Assembly (NCBI GenBank): GCA_020721205.1
Contig: DYNF01000042.1
Location: 1-34,772 of the forward strand
Origin: Prochloron sp. SulCav_FS08_3_32_3330
GTDB taxonomy: Bacteria; Cyanobacteriota; Cyanobacteriia; Cyanobacteriales; DYNF01
Reading direction: 5' to 3'
DNA: 34,772 nt
Shown here: piece by piece, positions 8,531 through 16,830 of the stretch
Layout of the letters: each line of letters begins with the position of its first letter
How positions within the stretch are numbered: position 1 is the stretch's first letter
Program-made: the position numbers and the translations under genes
The notes under the pieces: generated by a model
Told to the model about the DNA's origin: nothing
The model's database searches: none
What the model saw: the letters and a program-made list of their open reading frames with translations, nothing else

Positions 8531-8702
8531 TATAGTTTGTATTGATGCTAGTTTTATTGTTCGTTATTTAAGTCAAAATGATGAAAATTCTATCTATTAT
8601 CAAAAGTGGCAAAAATTGCAACAAAATAATTATAGTTTAATCGCACCTACTTTAATTATGTATGAGATTGCTAAAGTTGTTAATTTTTTTCTTTCTCAAT
8701 AA
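8520..8702 (+). pseudogene. Truncated VapC-like PIN-domain toxin
   Basis: The frame starts at the ATG at 8520, overlapping the antitoxin-like gene by 11 bases. It gives 60 residues: IVCIDASFIVRYL, with the first acidic PIN residue, and TLIMYEIAKV, with the conserved Glu. PIN toxins are normally about 130-140 residues and need further Asp residues in the missing C-terminal half. The frame ends just after a run of seven T (about 8686-8692), and no alternative frame restores PIN motifs before repeat R3 begins at 8760. It is most likely an inactive remnant. Confidence 0.75.
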
Positions 8703-8759
8703 CAATTGAGAATAAAATTATGGTAAGTAAGGACATGACATTTTATAATTAAATAATTA

Positions 8760-8936
8760 GTTTTCATTCTTTTTTTTTCAACGGGTTAAAACCCGTTGCT
8801 ACCCAAACAAAACCCGTCTTCACGGGTTTTTTAATTAAACATTAACTAATATTAAAAAATTCAACCTGCGTAGGCAGGTTTTGCTTATGTAGCAAAGGGT
8901 TTCAACCCGTTGCTTTTTGGAGAATGAAAACACCCT
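8760..8936. repeat. Nested palindromic dispersed element (copy R3, complete core)
   Basis: Same layout as R2: border GTTTTCATTCT (8760-8770), hairpins AACGGGTTAAAACCCGTT, AACCCGTCTTCACGGGTT, an AT-rich palindrome, AACCTGCGTAGGCAGGTT, a GGGTTTCAACCC hairpin, and border AGAATGAAAACACCCT (8921-8936). It lies between the broken PIN gene and the alpha-mannosidase stop codon, seven bases away. Confidence 0.9.
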
Positions 8937-8943
8937 ACCGTTG

Positions 8944-11900
8944 CTAATGAGATTCTAATTTATAAGAAACAATTTTCCAAGGTAAAATCGGATCATTTAT
9001 ATTATCTTCAATGTTACGTTCTAATAAATCAACTTTTTCCTTAATTTTTAAGTTTAAATCACTGGATAAATTAATTTTAGTTGTTTCTCCATAAGCTTCA
9101 TAACATCTTAAAATTATATCTTTGTTATCCTTATTTTCCCCTAATTTAAACGCCATTAAGATTAAATTATCCCCTTCTAAATTAAGAAATGTTCCTTCAT
9201 CTTGCAAAAAGAACTTACCACCTTTATTCTGATACATATTAATAAAAATGTCAAGGAATTTAGAATTAAATTCATAACCTTTTTGGACAATTTTTGCAGT
9301 TTTCCAGTCCCCAAGATGAGGATAAATACCGTAACTAAATTGATGTATTCCTCTGTCAGCGAGAGGATCTGGAAAAGTAGAACTTCTTAACAAAGTTAAA
9401 CGAATTTGATCCGGTTTACTATCATAACCATATTTACAATTATTAAATAATGTAACCCCATAATTATTATCACTTAAACTTGCCCAATGTAAAGCAGAAA
9501 CTTCCCATTTTGCCTGATCTATTTTCTGATCAGAAATAGTTTTACGATCTATCGTACCACAGGGCATTTCATAACTAACTTTATCACTTTCTATCGTTAA
9601 AGGGAAAGCAGTTTTAACTAATATATGATCTTCTAGCCATTTTACCGTTGTATTAATAGTTAATAAAGGAGAGTTAAAAGATAAAATATAGTCTTGAGTA
9701 AATTCAGATTTACCAAAAATTTTAATAATTCTCACTATTTGACGTAAATTTCCTTTTTCTAACCATTGAATAGATATTAATTCTGCCGGAAGTAATTTTT
9801 TACTTTCATAGTTTGGATCAATATTCCACGCATCCCAATATTGTCCTTGATCAGTAAAAAACTGTAATTCATTTCCTTTGCCCTTAAAAACTTGTTTTTG
9901 ATTAACTTTATCATAAAAGGTACTGATTTCACCCGTATTTTGATCTACTTCAATTTTTACCTGATCATTTTCTAAGATAAAATCTTTTTGACTTAATTTA
10001 ATCTCTTGCTGTTTTCGGTTTGAAAGACAAGCATAAAAAACTTTATAGCCGATAGAAGGTATATTTTCAGCCAAAAATAACCATTGATTTTCTTGGATTA
10101 GTTGAGAAGGAATTTCCTCCCCTTTATTATTTAAAAAATACCAATTTCCGGCGGGTAACTCTACAGTAATAAAGTCACTACGTTCCCAGTTTAAACTATT
10201 AAAAACTAAAATCGCTTCCCCTTCATTTATTAATGAATTATCTAACTTAATATAAGATGCAATTTCTTGTAAATATGTCCCGATCATCTTACTTATTAGC
10301 TGTTCAATTTTTTGCCATTTTTCGTTAGCTTCTATAAATACTTCAGGAATAGATGTACCGGGTAAAATATCATGAAACTGATTAAATAACATATCTTTCC
10401 ATAATGGGTCAATCTTTTGTTTTTCTCTTTGACAATTTTCTTGATTATAGCTATTGTTTGTCATCGAAAAACTTTTTTTCCTATAACTCCTCTTTTTCAG
10501 AGAAGATTGGTGTATAATATAATTAATAGTATTAAGTAATTCTGCTTGATATAAAAGGATTTCACTTTGACGATTAAACCATTTTTGTTCACTATGGGTA
10601 GTATAGCATCCCCTGTGAAATTCTAAATAAAGTTCATCCTCCCATACTGGAAACGGAGACTCTTTTTCTTTACTTTCTAATAGTTGTAAATAGGTTAAGT
10701 TAGTCGTAAATTTACTATCAGGAAAAAAGGGAGAATTAGACCATTTATTTTGTACTTCTAACATATCACGAGTAGGACCGCCACCATGATCTCCCACCCC
10801 CGGAAGCCATAACATTTCTTGTAAATTAGTTTGACTTTCCCAGTCTAACCAATAATTTACCATTGTTAAAGGATTAGTATTCATCACTCCTGCTTTATTT
10901 GGAGGAGAAATTAAAGTTAATATTTCACTTTGATCAGGAGATTTCCACCAAAAAACACCATGAGGAAATTTATTAGTATCATTCCAATGAAGTTTCCCCG
11001 TAACAAAATATTTAATCCCACTTTGTAAGAGAATTTGAGGAAGTTGCCAACAAAAACCAAAACTATCAGGAAGCCAAGCAATTTCTGTAATATTACCAAA
11101 TTTTTCGATATTATATTTTTGTCCATATAAGAGTTGACGGATCAAAGATTCTCCCGAAATAATATTAACTTCAGGCTCTACCCACATTCCCCCTATTACT
11201 TCCCATTTTTTAGCGATTATTTTTTCCTTAATTTTGGCAAAAAGATCGGGACGATTTTTCTCGATCCATTCATATAATACGGGGGTAGAGTGACAGAAAG
11301 TTAAGTCTTTATATTCCTCTTGTAAATTTAAAACAGAAGTAAAAGTTTTTTGTGCCACTTCCCAAGTTTCTTTCGTTTCCCATAGCCAAGCTAGATCTAA
11401 ATGGGTATTTCCTACTAAATAAAATTGACGCTGTTTAATCCCGATCGCAAGGGGGATTAAATTTGCTCTAATTTTGCTTAAATGTTGATCAAAAATATCC
11501 CTATTTCTTGCCAGTTGCCAATCAATTTTATTAACTTCTTTTGCCAAAATTTCTAACTGATCGGGCTTGAATTTTTCTAAATATTGGTGTAAGATCGTTA
11601 ACTCATCGGCAAAAGTAGCTAAACAAAAACCTGTATCATTTTCATAGATAGCTTTTGACTCCATTAAAGCCCCTAGATCATGATTTGGACTAACTAATCT
11701 TATTAATACCGTAATTTCTTGATTTATCTTACTATTAGAAGTTAAAATAATGCGGGTACTAGAATCAAATAGATCCCCCTCTTGAATCAGATTACCATTA
11801 AGATAAATTTTCGCATTTTCAGCATACCAAGTTAAACATAATCTTAAGGTTAAATTTTCAATTAAATAACCGTTAAAATCTTGAGGAATTATAAATTTTT

Positions 11901-12108
11901 GACCAAACCATTGTACTTGACAACCTTTTGGAAAGATGATCTGATTTTTATGATTAATTTCAACTTTTTGCCCTTTAGTTAAATCTAAATTATTTAACTT
12001 ATTAATATCTAAATCTTCGGAAAAATATAACCAGTTTGGCTGTGAATCCCATTGGATAAAATGACGTAGTTTGTCAATAGTTTGAGTAATAGTGTTTAAG
12101 TTTTTCAT
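8944..12108 (-). CDS. Glycoside hydrolase family 38 alpha-mannosidase
   Basis: A 1054-residue cytosolic-looking enzyme (no signal peptide) that should hydrolyse alpha-mannosides. The GH38 catalytic domain starts near residue 230: VGNTHLDLAWLW gives the zinc-binding pair His236/Asp238, and WLPDSFGFCWQLPQIL gives the nucleophile Asp348. Further marks are the GVGDHGGGPT loop and FNQFHDILPGTSIPEV. The C-terminal half is the usual beta-rich domain. A Lys/Ser/Asn-rich segment of about 35 residues precedes PLWKDMLFNQFHD and looks like a lineage-specific loop. No sugar transporter or other glycosidase is adjacent; possible substrates are storage or cell-surface mannosides, which is inference. Confidence 0.92.
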   Translation of the reverse strand: MKNLNTITQTIDKLRHFIQWDSQPNWLYFSEDLDINKLNNLDLTKGQKVEINHKNQIIFPKGCQVQWFGQKFIIPQDFNGYLIENLTLRLCLTWYAENAKIYLNGNLIQEGDLFDSSTRIILTSNSKINQEITVLIRLVSPNHDLGALMESKAIYENDTGFCLATFADELTILHQYLEKFKPDQLEILAKEVNKIDWQLARNRDIFDQHLSKIRANLIPLAIGIKQRQFYLVGNTHLDLAWLWETKETWEVAQKTFTSVLNLQEEYKDLTFCHSTPVLYEWIEKNRPDLFAKIKEKIIAKKWEVIGGMWVEPEVNIISGESLIRQLLYGQKYNIEKFGNITEIAWLPDSFGFCWQLPQILLQSGIKYFVTGKLHWNDTNKFPHGVFWWKSPDQSEILTLISPPNKAGVMNTNPLTMVNYWLDWESQTNLQEMLWLPGVGDHGGGPTRDMLEVQNKWSNSPFFPDSKFTTNLTYLQLLESKEKESPFPVWEDELYLEFHRGCYTTHSEQKWFNRQSEILLYQAELLNTINYIIHQSSLKKRSYRKKSFSMTNNSYNQENCQREKQKIDPLWKDMLFNQFHDILPGTSIPEVFIEANEKWQKIEQLISKMIGTYLQEIASYIKLDNSLINEGEAILVFNSLNWERSDFITVELPAGNWYFLNNKGEEIPSQLIQENQWLFLAENIPSIGYKVFYACLSNRKQQEIKLSQKDFILENDQVKIEVDQNTGEISTFYDKVNQKQVFKGKGNELQFFTDQGQYWDAWNIDPNYESKKLLPAELISIQWLEKGNLRQIVRIIKIFGKSEFTQDYILSFNSPLLTINTTVKWLEDHILVKTAFPLTIESDKVSYEMPCGTIDRKTISDQKIDQAKWEVSALHWASLSDNNYGVTLFNNCKYGYDSKPDQIRLTLLRSSTFPDPLADRGIHQFSYGIYPHLGDWKTAKIVQKGYEFNSKFLDIFINMYQNKGGKFFLQDEGTFLNLEGDNLILMAFKLGENKDNKDIILRCYEAYGETTKINLSSDLNLKIKEKVDLLERNIEDNINDPILPWKIVSYKLESH

Positions 12109-12197
12109 GATTGTTATTAATGAATAAAAGTAAAACTCGCTTGGAAATGAATGTCAAAGGGAATAAAAATCGTTAACTAATTTGAACTAAAATTAAT

Positions 12198-12689
12198 TTA
12201 TTCTTGATTTTCTTGTGCTAAAATCAAAGCATAATTATATAGTTTTGGACTAATTCTTGTGCCTTGAATAATTAAACTGTCTAAAACATTTTTGACATTT
12301 ATAATTAACTTTTTTTCTTTAGCTAAAATAATAACACCTACTAACCCAATAATAGATAAACCCCTAGAGAGTGCCACTTTTCTTCCAGCTTTTTCATCAA
12401 TTAAAAGTTGATCAGCGTTTAGTTCTTCTGCTAAAATAATTGCCGAACTTTCCCCAGTATCTAAACCTGTTTCTAATTCTAATTTTTTGATAGAGTTAGT
12501 ATTATTCACTGAATTTACTTTAAGCCATTTAGCTGACTTAACTGCGGTAACGGCGGGATGATTTCCAGTGGTAATTTCTTGATATACTTCTTCTGGTATA
12601 ACCACTGTACCAAATACTCCATAAAGTAATTCCAATTTACCTATTTTAGCTAGTTCACTTAAAGCAGTAGTATCGGAAATAATAATCAT
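12198..12689 (-). CDS. PIN-like toxin of the DUF3368 family
   Basis: A 163-residue predicted ribonuclease-type toxin. Acidic positions typical of PIN-like folds are seen in IISDTTALSELAK, LDTGESSAIILAEE and LLIDEKAGRKVA, followed by the RGLSIIGLVGVIILAKEK segment characteristic of DUF3368. Its ATG overlaps the stop codon of the preceding small gene (TAATG), so the two are translationally coupled. DUF3368 proteins are usually paired with UPF0175 proteins, as here. Full length and no defects were seen. Confidence 0.85.
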   Translation of the reverse strand: MIIISDTTALSELAKIGKLELLYGVFGTVVIPEEVYQEITTGNHPAVTAVKSAKWLKVNSVNNTNSIKKLELETGLDTGESSAIILAEELNADQLLIDEKAGRKVALSRGLSIIGLVGVIILAKEKKLIINVKNVLDSLIIQGTRISPKLYNYALILAQENQE

Positions 12690-12964
12690 TAATTCATAAC
12701 TCCTAACTTGATTTTTGCTTGATTAACTTCTGCTTGAAATTCATCAAATGTCATACTATCATCAAAGGGAGATAGATCATATTTAGCCATTAATTCTAAT
12801 ACCTCTAAACGAGAAATTCCTAATAATTTACCCGCTTTTCCACTACTAATTTCACCATATTTAAGCAATGTCATTATATAAGCTTCTTTTGCTTTTAATT
12901 CTGCTTCTTGACGACTGCTTTCGCTTAAGCGATCAAGGGAAATTATAAATTCTACTTTTGTCAT
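12689..12964 (-). CDS. UPF0175-family antitoxin / small DNA-binding protein
   Basis: A 91-residue protein with an alpha-helical part (AKEAYIMTLLKYGEISSGKAGKLLG) resembling a helix-turn-helix, then the UPF0175 tail LSPFDDSMTFDEFQAEV. I choose the ATG at 12964. An upstream in-frame GTG at 13015 directly follows a good -10 box, so transcription should start at or inside that codon. The gene precedes and overlaps the DUF3368 toxin gene. It likely neutralises the toxin and may repress its own promoter. Confidence 0.8.
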   Translation of the reverse strand: MTKVEFIISLDRLSESSRQEAELKAKEAYIMTLLKYGEISSGKAGKLLGISRLEVLELMAKYDLSPFDDSMTFDEFQAEVNQAKIKLGVMN

Positions 12965-13015
12965 AGTTTTTAAAAAAATAATTGAGGTTAATTTTATTCT
13001 ATCGTAATTTACCAC

Positions 13016-13045
13016 ATTATGTCTATAATTTTTTTAGAATGTCAA
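13016..13045 (-). promoter_or_regulatory. Promoter of the UPF0175/DUF3368 pair
   Basis: On the minus strand, TTGACA (13045-13040) and CATAAT (13021-13016) are separated by 18 bp. This is a perfect -35 and a five-of-six -10. Confidence 0.65.
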
Positions 13046-13050
13046 TATTA

Positions 13051-13070
13051 CCTTGAACTAAAGTTCAAGG
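13051..13070. promoter_or_regulatory. 20-bp palindrome just upstream of the toxin-antitoxin promoter
   Basis: CCTTGAACT-AA-AGTTCAAGG is perfect over both 9-bp arms and ends five bases before the -35 box. It could be an operator for the UPF0175 protein, or a hairpin unrelated to regulation. Confidence 0.45.
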
Positions 13071-13081
13071 ATCAAAACAAA

Positions 13082-13099
13082 AGTCGGTTAAAACCGACT
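13082..13099 (-). terminator. Rho-independent terminator of the PsiE-like gene
   Basis: Arms AGTCGGTT/AACCGACT are followed on the minus strand by TTTGTTTTG. It lies about 110 bp downstream of the PsiE-like gene. Confidence 0.6.
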
Positions 13100-13209
13100 A
13101 AATAATTTTAACTTTGATCTGTTTTTTTGATATTTTTTGATTAATTAATATCAAAATAAACCGAAAAATCTGATTAGAAAAAGGTTATTAAGATTAAAAT
13201 AACGAATAA

Positions 13210-13686
13210 CTAATTATTATTATTATTATTATTATTCATTCTTTTAATTAACCAATAACTACCCGCCAGACATAAAGTCGCAATGCCAAGAGCAATTAAA
13301 TCATGAGAATTGTATTTATTGGTATCAAAAATAATGATTTTTCTCGCTACAGCTATTAACGCTGTTACTAATACTAACTCCACTTGTACAATATGTTTTC
13401 TAATATAAGAAGTAATATTTTCTAATAATTCTAAAGCAATTAATAAATGTAAAAATAAACCAAAAATTTCAATTAATGCTTTATCTAAAAAGATGGCAGG
13501 TTGATTAGAAAAAAAATGGTTAATTAGAATATATAATAAGTCAAATAAAGAAACTAAAATAACAAGAATTAAAGCAATTGATAAAATTTTAGAAACTACA
13601 TTTTCTAACTGATGAATCATTTTCATAAATCCTTCATCTTTAAACAAAAATTTAATTTCTGTTAACCATTGTTCCAGTTTTTTCAT
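13210..13686 (-). CDS. PsiE-like integral membrane protein
   Basis: A 158-residue membrane protein with about four hydrophobic helices (roughly 30-53, 67-90, 100-114, 127-144). The segment LELLENITSYIRKHIVQVELVLVTALIAVARKIII is the hallmark of the phosphate-starvation-inducible PsiE family. Its biochemical role is not known, and no Pho box was recognised upstream. The C terminus is a run of eight Asn encoded by an AAT trinucleotide repeat, so the tail length probably varies between strains. It stands alone between the toxin-antitoxin pair and Get3d. Confidence 0.8.
   Translation of the reverse strand: MKKLEQWLTEIKFLFKDEGFMKMIHQLENVVSKILSIALILVILVSLFDLLYILINHFFSNQPAIFLDKALIEIFGLFLHLLIALELLENITSYIRKHIVQVELVLVTALIAVARKIIIFDTNKYNSHDLIALGIATLCLAGSYWLIKRMNNNNNNNN
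13213..13236. repeat. ATT/AAT trinucleotide microsatellite
   Basis: Eight units in phase with the reading frame encode the poly-Asn tail of the PsiE-like protein. Confidence 0.9.
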
Positions 13687-13893
13687 ATAATAAATTTATT
13701 TAAAATTTTCTCTAATAAAAAAATAACCACAGATTTAAGTTAAAAATCATTTTACAACAAAAATGACAAATAATTAATCACAAATAATAAATAACAAATA
13801 TAATAGTTGATTTTTTTAGAAAAATTGATTAATATTATCAATATATTAAATATTGTAAACTTTTCTCATTTTAAATTTTAACTCCGAAAAACT

Positions 13894-15069
13894 ATGCGTG
13901 TAATCTTAATGACTGGAAAAGGAGGTGTAGGTAAAACCTCTGTGGCGGCGGCAACGGGCTTACGTTGTGCTGAATTGGGCTATCGTACTCTTGTACTAAG
14001 TACCGATCCTGCCCACTCTTTAGCTGATAGTTTTGATTTGGAGTTGGGGCATGATCCCACACTGATCAAAAGTAATCTTTGGGGGGCAGAGTTAGACGCT
14101 TTAATGGAGTTAGAGGGCAACTGGGGCGCAGTTAAACGATACATCACTCAGGTATTACAGGCAAGGGGCTTAGACGGGGTACAAGCGGAAGAATTGGCAA
14201 TTTTGCCCGGAATGGACGAAATTTTCGGTTTAGTGCGCATGAAACGCCATTATGATGAGGGGGATTTTGATGTGTTGATTATTGATTCTGCCCCTACTGG
14301 CACGGCTTTACGGCTGTTGAGTTTGCCGGAGGTGGGGGGCTGGTATATGAGAAGATTTTACAAACCGTTACAAGGAATGTCTGCCGCTTTACGTCCTTTA
14401 TTTGAGCCAATTTTCAAGCCTTTGACGGGTTTTTCTTTACCCGATAATGAGGTTATGAACGCTCCTTATGAGTTTTATACGCAAATAGAGGCTCTGGAAA
14501 AGGTGTTAACGGATAATACTCAGACTTCTGTGCGTTTGGTGATGAATCCTGAAAAAATGGTAATTAAGGAATCTTTGCGCGCCCATGCTTATTTAAGTTT
14601 ATATAATGTGGCTACAGATTTGGTTATTGCTAACAGAATCATACCGGAGGAAGTTAATGATCCATTTTTCAAAAAATGGAAGGAAAATCAACAAATTTAT
14701 AAGCAAGAAATTTACGATAATTTTCATCCTTTACCCGTGAAAGAAGTGCCTCTTTATTCTGAAGAAATGTGTGGACTTCCGGCTTTAGAAAGATTAAAAG
14801 AAACTCTTTATCAAGATGAAGATCCTTCTCAGGTTTATTATGCTGAAAATACCTTAAAAGTGGTACAAGAAAATAATCAATATAGTTTAGAATTATATTT
14901 ACCAAATATTCCGAAAGAGCAAATTCAACTTAATAAAACGGGGGATGAATTAAATATAAGAATTGGTAATCATCGGCGTAATTTAGTGTTACCTCAAGCT
15001 TTAGCGGCACTTACGCCTTCTGGTGCTAAAATGGAGGATGATTATTTAAAAATTAAGTTTAGTAAGTAG
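13894..15069 (+). CDS. Get3d-type ArsA/Get3-family ATPase
   Basis: A 391-residue P-loop ATPase. The deviant Walker A is GKGGVGKT (residues 8-15), followed by [15 protein letters not shown] and the switch motif [19 protein letters not shown]. The last 60 or so residues ([20 protein letters not shown], then [18 protein letters not shown]) have the pattern of an alpha-crystallin/HSP20-like domain. That combination is known for the Get3d subgroup of cyanobacteria and chloroplasts. No CxxC zinc motif of the eukaryotic Get3 type is present, and the gene is not in an arsenic operon, so an arsenite pump role is unlikely. A role in handling hydrophobic clients is inferred from the family. Confidence 0.9.
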   Translation: MRVILMTGKGGVGKTSVAAATGLRCAELGYRTLVLSTDPAHSLADSFDLELGHDPTLIKSNLWGAELDALMELEGNWGAVKRYITQVLQARGLDGVQAEELAILPGMDEIFGLVRMKRHYDEGDFDVLIIDSAPTGTALRLLSLPEVGGWYMRRFYKPLQGMSAALRPLFEPIFKPLTGFSLPDNEVMNAPYEFYTQIEALEKVLTDNTQTSVRLVMNPEKMVIKESLRAHAYLSLYNVATDLVIANRIIPEEVNDPFFKKWKENQQIYKQEIYDNFHPLPVKEVPLYSEEMCGLPALERLKETLYQDEDPSQVYYAENTLKVVQENNQYSLELYLPNIPKEQIQLNKTGDELNIRIGNHRRNLVLPQALAALTPSGAKMEDDYLKIKFSK

Positions 15070-15075
15070 TTAGTT

Positions 15076-15108
15076 AAAAGTCGGAGATTTGTTAAATCCC
15101 CGACTTTT
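15076..15108 (+). terminator. Terminator of the Get3d gene
   Basis: Fifteen-base arms (AAAAGTCGGAGATTT and AAATCCCCGACTTTT, one mismatch) with a 3-nt loop start 7 bp after the stop codon. The T-rich tail is contained in the stem end. Confidence 0.75.
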
Positions 15109-15171
15109 GGGTTGATATTTTGAGTTTTAAACTGCTAAAATAGAAATTAATTAATCTTCTCTATTAATATT

Positions 15172-15336
15172 ATGAACAAAACTTTACAAATATCTATTCC
15201 TGAAAAAAGTTGTCAAAATCTTGAATCAGTTGCGCATAAATTTGGATTTTCTTTAACAGAATTTTTAGAAAGATTAGGAGACCAGAAACTTTTAATTTTT
15301 ACCCCTGAAGAATTAAGTGAGAGAATATCGAATTAG
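15172..15336 (+). CDS. Small hypothetical protein, possible orphan antitoxin-type protein
   Basis: A 54-residue frame starts MNKTLQISIPEKS and continues with a helix-rich part (LESVAHKFGFSLTEFLERLG). A strand (LQISIP) followed by helices recalls small DNA-binding antitoxins, but I do not recognise a family. Codon use matches neighbours. Its 3' end overlaps the relic described at 15331, so it may be the first gene of a decayed toxin-antitoxin unit. Confidence 0.5.
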   Translation: MNKTLQISIPEKSCQNLESVAHKFGFSLTEFLERLGDQKLLIFTPEELSERISN

Positions 15337-15370
15337 TTGATTCCTTAGCAATAATAATTGACTCCCTGAA
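15331..15370 (+). pseudogene. Possible relic of a second copy of the 8282 antitoxin-like gene
   Basis: In one frame these bases read ELVDSLAIIIDSL (starting one base earlier), close to KLIDSLITIIDSL at the start of the protein encoded at 8282. About 28 of 40 bases agree with 8292-8331. No start codon precedes it in that frame, and the similarity ends near 15370, after which the frame runs to a stop at about 15400. Confidence 0.4.
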
Positions 15371-15381
15371 TAATCTAATAA

Positions 15382-15636
15382 TTAAGTTTTATTTTGTTGA
15401 TGATTAACATAAGTACGAAGTACATTATTAATGATTGATTGATAACCTTTTCCTTGACTTTTAAACCAGTCTAAAATATCACTATCTAAACGAATAGAAA
15501 TAGATTTTTTCGTAATAGGATTTACCATTTTCGCATTTTCCCAAAAATGATCATCTAATTCAGGAATATCTGAGGTATCAATGGCAATATCCGGGATATT
15601 TTGGATTTCTTCAAGTCGCTTGGGCGAGATATTCAT
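15382..15636 (-). CDS. brnA: BrnA-family antitoxin
   Basis: An 84-residue antitoxin. The start at 15636 is chosen because AAGGAG lies eight bases upstream; an upstream in-frame start would add 20 residues that only read through the toxin gene in another frame. The C-terminal half (KKSISIRLDSDILDWFKSQGKG, shortened here to its core SISIRLDSDILDWF) is the ribbon-helix-helix DNA-binding part of BrnA. It overlaps the 3' end of brnT by 26 bases, the toxin-first order typical of BrnTA. It should bind BrnT and repress the shared promoter. Confidence 0.88.
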   Translation of the reverse strand: MNISPKRLEEIQNIPDIAIDTSDIPELDDHFWENAKMVNPITKKSISIRLDSDILDWFKSQGKGYQSIINNVLRTYVNHQQNKT

Positions 15637-15895
15637 AGTATTGTCTCCTTTCTTTAGGGGTGGCTTTTCGGGCTGAAATAAGGCGAATTTTACCATTTCT
15701 TTCAGTATAAACTACAGTGACAATGACGACTCCTTGTATTGAGCCAATACTAATTTCTCGAATTTCGTCATAGTCAAATCTTTCATCAATGAAAGTAAAA
15801 ACGATTCCAAAGAAAATTTCTTGTGCTTCTTCAAAACTAATCCCGTGTTTATTTCGATTTTGTCGGTTTTTGTTTTCATCCCATTCAAATTTCAT
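15611..15895 (-). CDS. brnT: BrnT-family ribonuclease toxin
   Basis: A 94-residue protein beginning MKFEWDENKNRQNRNKHGISF, shown here as FEWDENKNRQNRNKHGI, the BrnT signature. It continues with FDYDEIREISIGSI and the C-terminal IRLISARKATPKERRQYY, which also matches. BrnT toxins have a RelE-like fold and cleave RNA to halt growth. The gene is intact and first in the brnT-brnA pair. Confidence 0.9.
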   Translation of the reverse strand: MKFEWDENKNRQNRNKHGISFEEAQEIFFGIVFTFIDERFDYDEIREISIGSIQGVVIVTVVYTERNGKIRLISARKATPKERRQYYEYLAQAT

Positions 15896-15905
15896 TACAG
15901 TTCAA

Positions 15906-15925
15906 ATACATTTTGTATATACATT
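15906..15925 (-). promoter_or_regulatory. Candidate BrnA operator upstream of brnT
   Basis: The 20 bases hold two direct copies of ATACATT (15906-15912 and 15919-15925) and the palindrome TGTATATACA (15914-15923), ending about 10 bp from the brnT start codon. Repeated short sites close to the start fit binding of a ribbon-helix-helix repressor. Confidence 0.45.
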
Positions 15926-16000
15926 AACCATAACATAAGATTGAGGTTTTAAGTAAAGCCAGAAGACAAATCAAAAAACTTCCTAAAAATATTCATAACT

Positions 16001-16074
16001 GCCCACCCTACAACTTACTCTAGTTAGGGCTAAAGCCCAACTACAAACTTTTTTCTATATGACCATAATTATGA
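16001..16074. repeat. Partial dispersed repeats in the brnT-ccmP gap (copy R9)
   Basis: GCCCACCCTAC (16001-16011) matches one arm of the repeat at 26127. AGGGCTAAAGCCCAACTAC (16026-16044) followed by AAACTTTTTTCTATATGACC matches the right arm of the element at 24512. A changed ACAGGTA-CGA-TGCCTGT palindrome follows at 16091-16107. The 250-bp gap holds nothing else recognisable. Confidence 0.65.
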
Positions 16075-16145
16075 TTTAATAATTAAAGATACAGGTACGA
16101 TGCCTGTGCTACAAATAACCAATAATTAATCACAAATAACAAATA

Positions 16146-16784
16146 ATGGGTATTGAATTAAGAAGTTATGTTTTTATAGATAGTTTACAACCTCAACACG
16201 CCTCTTATATTGGCACTGTTGCTTTAGGTTTTTTACCTTTACCCGGTGACTCATCTTTATGGATTGAAATTTCTCCCGGTATTGAAATTAATCGGATTAC
16301 AGATATTGCTTTAAAATCCACTTTTGTGCGTCCGGGGGTACAATTTATTGATCGTTTATATGGTCTTTTAGAAATACATTCTTCCCGTCAAGGTGATACT
16401 CGTACCGCCGGAAAAGCGATTTTAGATGCGTTAGGAATGACGGAAAATGATCGCATTAAACCTCGGGTTATTTCTAGTCAAATTATTAGGAATATTGATG
16501 CCCATCAAGCTCAACTTATAAATCGGACTCGTCGAGGTCAATTATTATTAGCTGGACAAACTTTATATATATTAGAAGTTGAACCTGCGGCTTATGCTTC
16601 TTTAGCGGCTAATGAAGCGGAAAAATATGCTTCTATTAATATCTTACAAGTCACTTCTGTAGGCAGTTTTGGACGAGTTTATTTAGGGGGTGAAGAAAGG
16701 GATATTTTAGCAGGATCTAAGGCGGCTTTAACAGCGATCGAGAATATTTCTGGAAGGGAATATGAGACTAAAAAATATGAATAA
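16146..16784 (+). CDS. ccmP: Carboxysome shell protein CcmP (tandem BMC domains)
   Basis: A 212-residue protein built of two bacterial-microcompartment domains (about 1-100 and 105-205). The sequence [21 protein letters not shown], read here as [18 protein letters not shown], and the second-domain block [19 protein letters not shown] are those of CcmP of beta-carboxysomes. CcmP forms trimers that stack in pairs and have a gated central pore, thought to pass larger metabolites such as RuBP or 3-PGA. It lies away from any ccmK/L/M/N cluster, as is common for ccmP. The ATG at 16146 has no good ribosome site. Confidence 0.93.
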   Translation: MGIELRSYVFIDSLQPQHASYIGTVALGFLPLPGDSSLWIEISPGIEINRITDIALKSTFVRPGVQFIDRLYGLLEIHSSRQGDTRTAGKAILDALGMTENDRIKPRVISSQIIRNIDAHQAQLINRTRRGQLLLAGQTLYILEVEPAAYASLAANEAEKYASINILQVTSVGSFGRVYLGGEERDILAGSKAALTAIENISGREYETKKYE

Positions 16785-16830
16785 ATTTGTTATTTTTATT
16801 TATTAATTATACAATAATTACTGAAAAAAT

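Noticed and set aside
14669-14905. Antisense frame in the Get3d gene
   Set aside because: The opposite strand encodes a conserved protein with full motifs, and nothing recognisable is in the antisense product.
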